Position numbers and translations under genes: made by a program
Shown here: positions 60,700-64,000 of the stretch, piece after piece
Numbering within the stretch: position 1 is the stretch's first letter
Layout of the letters: each line of letters starts with the position of its first letter
Notes under the pieces: generated by a model
What the model was told of the DNA's origin: nothing
What the model saw: only the letters and a program-made list of their open reading frames with translations
Database searches by the model: none
NCBI GenBank assembly: GCA_963518955.1
Contig: CAUQKI010000010.1
Coordinates: 1-64,000, forward strand
Direction: 5' to 3'
DNA: 64,000 nucleotides
DNA from: JABCPE02 sp963518955
GTDB lineage: Bacteria; Bacteroidota; Bacteroidia; Flavobacteriales; Weeksellaceae

Positions 60700-61716
60700 T
60701 TAAACTGTCCATGTGATATTTCCGTTCAGAATTTGCTGCATATCTGGCTTGTTTTTTTCCACTTGATTGGTAAAAGTTTCTTCGTAAGAAGCTCTATTTT
60801 TTTTATAAAAAACACCGAAAGGGCGCGGAAAATCAGAAAATTCTTCATCAAAATTAAACCTTGCCAAAATCTGGGCTTTCAGGATAGAAGTTTCGTCATG
60901 TATCCAAAGCTTTGATTCATCGGTATCTTCCGTAATATCAATGATTTTTGGTTCAAAATTTTCTAAAATAATTCCTTTGGATAAATCTTTTCCGAATTTC
61001 AAAGGTTTTCCGTTTTCCAGATAGAGATTTGCCTCTTCTTTGGTGGCTTTATTGGTAAATTCATCAAAAACGCCATCGTTGAAAATTACACAATTTTGGT
61101 AAATTTCCACAAAAGAAGTTCCTTTGTGTTTCTGTGCTTCCAAAAGCACTTCTCGAAGGCTTTTCGGCTCTCTGTCCAGCGTTCGCGAAACAAATGTAGC
61201 TCCGCTCCCCAAGGCAAGACTCAGCGGATTAAAAGGCTGGTCTATCACCCCGAAAGGCGAAGATTTAGTTTTCAGGCCAAGCTGGGAAGTTGGCGAAAAT
61301 TGTCCTTTGGTCAGTCCATAGATTTCATTATTGAAAAGAAGGATATTCACATCTAAATTCCTCCTCATCAGGTGTATAAAGTGATTTCCACCGATGCTAA
61401 GCCCATCGCCGTCTCCTGTGATGATCCATACATTCAGCTCAGGATTAGCCAGTTTGATGCCCGTAGCCACCGCAGGCGCACGCCCATGGATACTATGGAT
61501 GCCGTAGGTGTTCATATAGTAAGGAAACCGCGATGAACAGCCGATTCCTGACACGAAAACCATATTTTCCCTCTTGATACCGATTTCAGGGAGAATGCTC
61601 TGAACCTGCTTTAAAATAGAATAATCGCCACAGCCAGGGCACCATTTTACCTCTTGGTCTGATGCGAAATCTTTTGCGGTGTAAGTTTGGATTTCTTCTT
61701 GCATAATTTTATCCAT
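60700..61716 (-). CDS. korB: 2-oxoacid:ferredoxin oxidoreductase, beta subunit
   Basis: A 338-residue KorB-type subunit carrying the thiamine diphosphate site (GDGDGLSIGGNHFIHLMRRN) and the cysteines of VKWCPGCGDYSILK near the N-terminus. With KorA it oxidises 2-oxoglutarate or similar acids with ferredoxin as acceptor. The alpha subunit gene, usually adjacent, is not in the window. The start is given at 61716 (8-base overlap with obgE); the ATG at 61704 is an equally good choice. Confidence 0.9.
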   Translation of the reverse strand: MDKIMQEEIQTYTAKDFASDQEVKWCPGCGDYSILKQVQSILPEIGIKRENMVFVSGIGCSSRFPYYMNTYGIHSIHGRAPAVATGIKLANPELNVWIITGDGDGLSIGGNHFIHLMRRNLDVNILLFNNEIYGLTKGQFSPTSQLGLKTKSSPFGVIDQPFNPLSLALGSGATFVSRTLDREPKSLREVLLEAQKHKGTSFVEIYQNCVIFNDGVFDEFTNKATKEEANLYLENGKPLKFGKDLSKGIILENFEPKIIDITEDTDESKLWIHDETSILKAQILARFNFDEEFSDFPRPFGVFYKKNRASYEETFTNQVEKNKPDMQQILNGNITWTV

Positions 61717-62692
61717 GTAAGTGTTTCCAAATCATATCTTTAAGTTCCATTAGCCCCTCCTGCGTAACTCCAGAGAAGAACAAAGGCTTGTATTTTTCTG
61801 GAAATTCGGCTGAAATTTCGGCCTTTAATTCATCATCCAAAAGGTCTGATTTCGAAACAGATACGATGAAATCTTTATCTAAAAGTTCTGGATTGTATTC
61901 TTTTAATTCGTTTTCCAAAATTTTAAACTCTTCATAATGATTTTTGGAATCTGCTGGGATAAGGAATAAAAGAATGGAATTTCGTTCAATATGTCTCAAA
62001 AACCTGTGTCCCAGACCTCTTCCTTCTGCTGCACCTTCTATAATCCCTGGAATATCCGCCATTACGAAAGATTTGTAATTTCTGTATTCTACAATTCCCA
62101 GATTGGGTGTGAGTGTAGTGAAGGCATAATCTGCAATTTTTGGTTTTGCTGCCGAAACCACGGATAAAAGCGTAGATTTACCAGCATTAGGAAAGCCCAC
62201 CAAACCTACATCTGCAAGGACTTTCAGCTCAAAGATGATGTAGCCCTCTTCTCCAGGAAGCCCAGGCTGTGCATAGCGAGGAGTCTGATTGGTAGCAGAT
62301 TTAAAATGCTCATTCCCAAGACCTCCCTTTCCACCTTTCATCAAGATGATTTCTTGTCCGTGTTCTAATATTTCGCCTAATATTTCGCCGTTTTCATTTC
62401 GTGCAACCGTTCCCACAGGCACTTCGATATAGACATCCTCGCCGAAACGCCCAGTGAGCTGGTTTTTACCCCCTGGCTGTCCGTTTTCTGCCTTTATGTG
62501 GCGGGTATACCGAAGCGGAAGAAGTGTCCATTCCTGTGCATTTCCTTTCATGATGACATGTCCGCCACGCCCTCCATCGCCGCCATCAGGGCCGCCTTTT
62601 GCTATATATTTTTCTCTTCTAAGATGAGCTGAACCAGCACCACCATGCCCCGACTGGCAGTGGATTTTAACATAATCTACAAAATTTGACAT
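61709..62692 (-). CDS. obgE: GTPase ObgE
   Basis: A 327-residue Obg GTPase for ribosome assembly and stress control. The glycine-rich N-terminal Obg fold is clear (KIHCQSGHGGAGSAHLRREK, GGDGGRGGHV). The G domain has GFPNAGKSTLLS, DIPGIIEGAAEGRGLG and the SKSD form of the specificity loop. There is no C-terminal OCT domain. It lies between korB and adk. Confidence 0.96.
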   Translation of the reverse strand: MSNFVDYVKIHCQSGHGGAGSAHLRREKYIAKGGPDGGDGGRGGHVIMKGNAQEWTLLPLRYTRHIKAENGQPGGKNQLTGRFGEDVYIEVPVGTVARNENGEILGEILEHGQEIILMKGGKGGLGNEHFKSATNQTPRYAQPGLPGEEGYIIFELKVLADVGLVGFPNAGKSTLLSVVSAAKPKIADYAFTTLTPNLGIVEYRNYKSFVMADIPGIIEGAAEGRGLGHRFLRHIERNSILLFLIPADSKNHYEEFKILENELKEYNPELLDKDFIVSVSKSDLLDDELKAEISAEFPEKYKPLFFSGVTQEGLMELKDMIWKHLHG

Positions 62693-62786
62693 AGATATTT
62701 TTTTGAAATGTTTTAGGTTTGAAAATTTTTCAAACCGATTGCAAAGATAAAAATTAAATTGATAAACTTCTGAAAATAGGCAGCAT

Positions 62787-62826
62787 AAAAAAGGCTTCCA
62801 ATTTTTATTGAAAGCCTCTTTTTTGT
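62787..62826 (-). terminator. Terminator after adk
   Basis: AAAAAAGGCTT-CAAT / ATTG-AAAGCCTCTTTTTT imperfect palindrome between adk and obgE. It should end hpt-adk transcripts on the minus strand. Confidence 0.8.
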
Positions 62827-63405
62827 TTATTTGATTTTTTCTACTTCTGCGTAGAGTTTTTCTGCGATTTCTGCGATTTCTCCTACGCCGTTCACTTCTA
62901 CATATTTGCCCTGTTTTTTGTAAAGTTCAGCTACTTCGGCAGTTTTAGTGTAGTATTCTTTTATTCGGTTTCGGATGATGTTTTCATCAGCATCATCACT
63001 TCTGCCGCTGGTTTTACCGCGTTCCAAAAGCCTTTTTACCAATATTTCATCTTCTACAACGAGGGAAAGACAAATGTCAATCTGATCATTCAGCACATTT
63101 TTTACAATATCCTCCAATGCCTCAGTCTGGAATGCAGTTCTTGGAAATCCATCGAAGATAAACCCTTGAGCATCAGTTGGTTTTTTAAGTTCATCGATAA
63201 GCATATCGATGGTAACTTGGTCTGGAACAAGCTCTCCTTTATCCATGTAGGATTTGGCTAATTTACCAAGTTCTGTTTCATTCTTGATATTATGTCTGAA
63301 AAGGTCTCCTGTGGAGATTTGTTTCAAGTTGAATTTCTGGATTAAATTCTGAGCCTGAGTGCCTTTACCACTTCCTGGAGGCCCAAAGAGTACGATATTT
63401 ATCAT
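62827..63405 (-). CDS. adk: Adenylate kinase (short lid)
   Basis: A 192-residue enzyme that equilibrates ATP, ADP and AMP. P-loop GPPGSGKGTQA and the AMP-site region DGFPRTAFQTEAL are present. The lid is the short kind without zinc Cys (LLERGKTSGRSDDADENI). It is downstream of hpt with 21 bases between, forming a nucleotide-metabolism operon. Confidence 0.97.
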   Translation of the reverse strand: MINIVLFGPPGSGKGTQAQNLIQKFNLKQISTGDLFRHNIKNETELGKLAKSYMDKGELVPDQVTIDMLIDELKKPTDAQGFIFDGFPRTAFQTEALEDIVKNVLNDQIDICLSLVVEDEILVKRLLERGKTSGRSDDADENIIRNRIKEYYTKTAEVAELYKKQGKYVEVNGVGEIAEIAEKLYAEVEKIK

Positions 63406-63426
63406 TTTATGAAGAGTTATTATTTT

Positions 63427-63984
63427 TTAGTGGTTGATTCTTCCTTCTTCGAGCTGGTAGAGGTCTGGAAGGTTTCTTCCAAGTTCATCATAGTCTAATC
63501 CGTAGCCCAGCACGAATTTATTAGGAATTTCTTTTGCTACATAATCAATCGTGAAATTTTTCTTGAAAACTTCTGGTTTTAGCAGCAGAGAAGCTACTTT
63601 CAAAGATTTTGGGCGATGTGTATTTTTGAAATATTCGATAAGACTTTCTATCGTATTTCCTGTATCTACGATGTCTTCCATCAAGATAATGTGTCTGCCC
63701 TCTACATCCTTGGTTAAATCCATTTTTTTATAAACGATTCCCGTAGACTGAAGCCCGCCATTGTAAGAACTTACCTGTAAAAATGCCACTTCGCATCTTC
63801 CTGGGTAATATTTCATAAAGTCTGAAAAGAACATAAAAACGCCGTTCAATACTCCGATAAACACAGGAACTTCATCCTTGTAGTCTTCGTAAACCTTTTC
63901 TGCAAGGTCTTTTATTACTTTCTGCAGTTCCTCATTGGTAAGATAAGGAACGAAATGTTTGTCATGAATTGTAATACTGCTCAT
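63427..63984 (-). CDS. hpt: Hypoxanthine phosphoribosyltransferase
   Basis: A 185-residue purine salvage enzyme that joins hypoxanthine or guanine to PRPP. The PRPP loop is ILMEDIVDTGNTIESL, and VGLNGVFMF-like IGVLNGVFMFFSD is near the N-terminus; the DLTKDVEGRHI loop precedes it. The start ATG at 63982-63984 lies 16 bases from the right edge, so the gene is complete but its promoter is partly outside the window. Confidence 0.95.
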   Translation of the reverse strand: MSSITIHDKHFVPYLTNEELQKVIKDLAEKVYEDYKDEVPVFIGVLNGVFMFFSDFMKYYPGRCEVAFLQVSSYNGGLQSTGIVYKKMDLTKDVEGRHIILMEDIVDTGNTIESLIEYFKNTHRPKSLKVASLLLKPEVFKKNFTIDYVAKEIPNKFVLGYGLDYDELGRNLPDLYQLEEGRINH

Positions 63985-64000
63985 ATTTTTCCAAAATGCA

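Noticed and set aside
60733..63733. Long open frames on the plus strand opposite korB, obgE and hpt
   Set aside because: Shadow frames of strongly conserved minus-strand genes with no family resemblance or start context.

Overview
The window looks like a contiguous chromosomal segment of a low-GC member of the Bacteroidota, most likely a flavobacterium of the Weeksellaceae (Chryseobacterium/Riemerella/Bergeyella-like). The evidence is the gene set: PorT of the type IX secretion system, a lipidated TamA-like protein (TamL), Mpl, DUF4290, a short-lid adenylate kinase, the E2 acyltransferase type seen in this group, and a flavobacterial-type DnaG without zinc ligands. Many promoters also show the Bacteroidota TTTG/TTG - about 19 nt - TAnnTTTG signature. 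Genus assignment is inference; no rRNA gene is present. No insertion sequence, prophage, CRISPR array or conjugative gene was found. Most of the window is housekeeping DNA with short accessory islands.

Layout. 1-3590: left edge with a gene tail, an AT-rich leader with a large hairpin, a 772-aa protein with a RING-like zinc knuckle and a TerD-like C-terminus, an ankyrin protein and a small orphan. 3597-8932: asparaginase, tRNA-Ser(GGA), menaquinone methyltransferase plus porT, a coiled-coil/zapA pair, a probable 6S RNA and RNase Y. 9239-18000: a FabH-like synthase, a metallophosphoesterase, arginine decarboxylase, primase, a YciI-like protein, ClpP, TatC and arabinose-5-phosphate isomerase. 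18074-24854: two paralogous small secreted proteins, RecQ, a probable toxin-antitoxin pair, a glycosyltransferase, an outer-membrane protein and a GH25 lysozyme. 24927-32609: thymidylate synthase, a secreted YD-repeat-like protein, an M1 aminopeptidase, a DUF368 polyprenyl-phosphate transporter, a DUF58 protein and YchF. 32795-43932: TamL, an rRNA methyltransferase, an OmpA-family protein, RlmH, a YihY/BrkB protein, NhaA, a lipoprotein and the (p)ppGpp enzyme SpoT. 44036-50300: PlsC, Mpl, DUF4290, MurA, a WGR protein and agmatinase. 50301-54558: an accessory patch with small secreted proteins, a decayed adhesin-like gene, a tandem duplication, a frameshifted PAP2 phosphatase running into an AT-rich ADP-ribosyltransferase-like module, and an AlkD-type protein. 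54562-63984: a DUF4230 protein, a thioredoxin-like lipoprotein, a SulP transporter, the E2 acyltransferase, an esterase, a lipid kinase, KorB, ObgE, Adk and Hpt.

How the genes work together. Several pathways are partly represented. Polyamine synthesis is split between SpeA (arginine to agmatine) and SpeB (agmatine to putrescine). Envelope biogenesis is covered by MurA, Mpl, PopT/DUF368, KdsD, PlsC, TamL and OmpA. Protein export and quality control involve TatC, PorT and ClpP. Stress and global control involve SpoT, 6S RNA and RNase Y. Bidirectional terminators sit between most convergent pairs.

The strongest items for a second look are: the PAP2 gene frameshifted at a T8 run and joined to a very AT-rich ART-like module; the RING/TerD-like protein; the loss of canonical zinc ligands in both DnaG and RecQ; the Cys-to-Asp change in MurA; the head-to-head overlap of tamL and the methyltransferase gene; and a duplicated gene whose two copies appear to differ in promoter quality. 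I did not see a clear multi-gene defence or other undescribed system.
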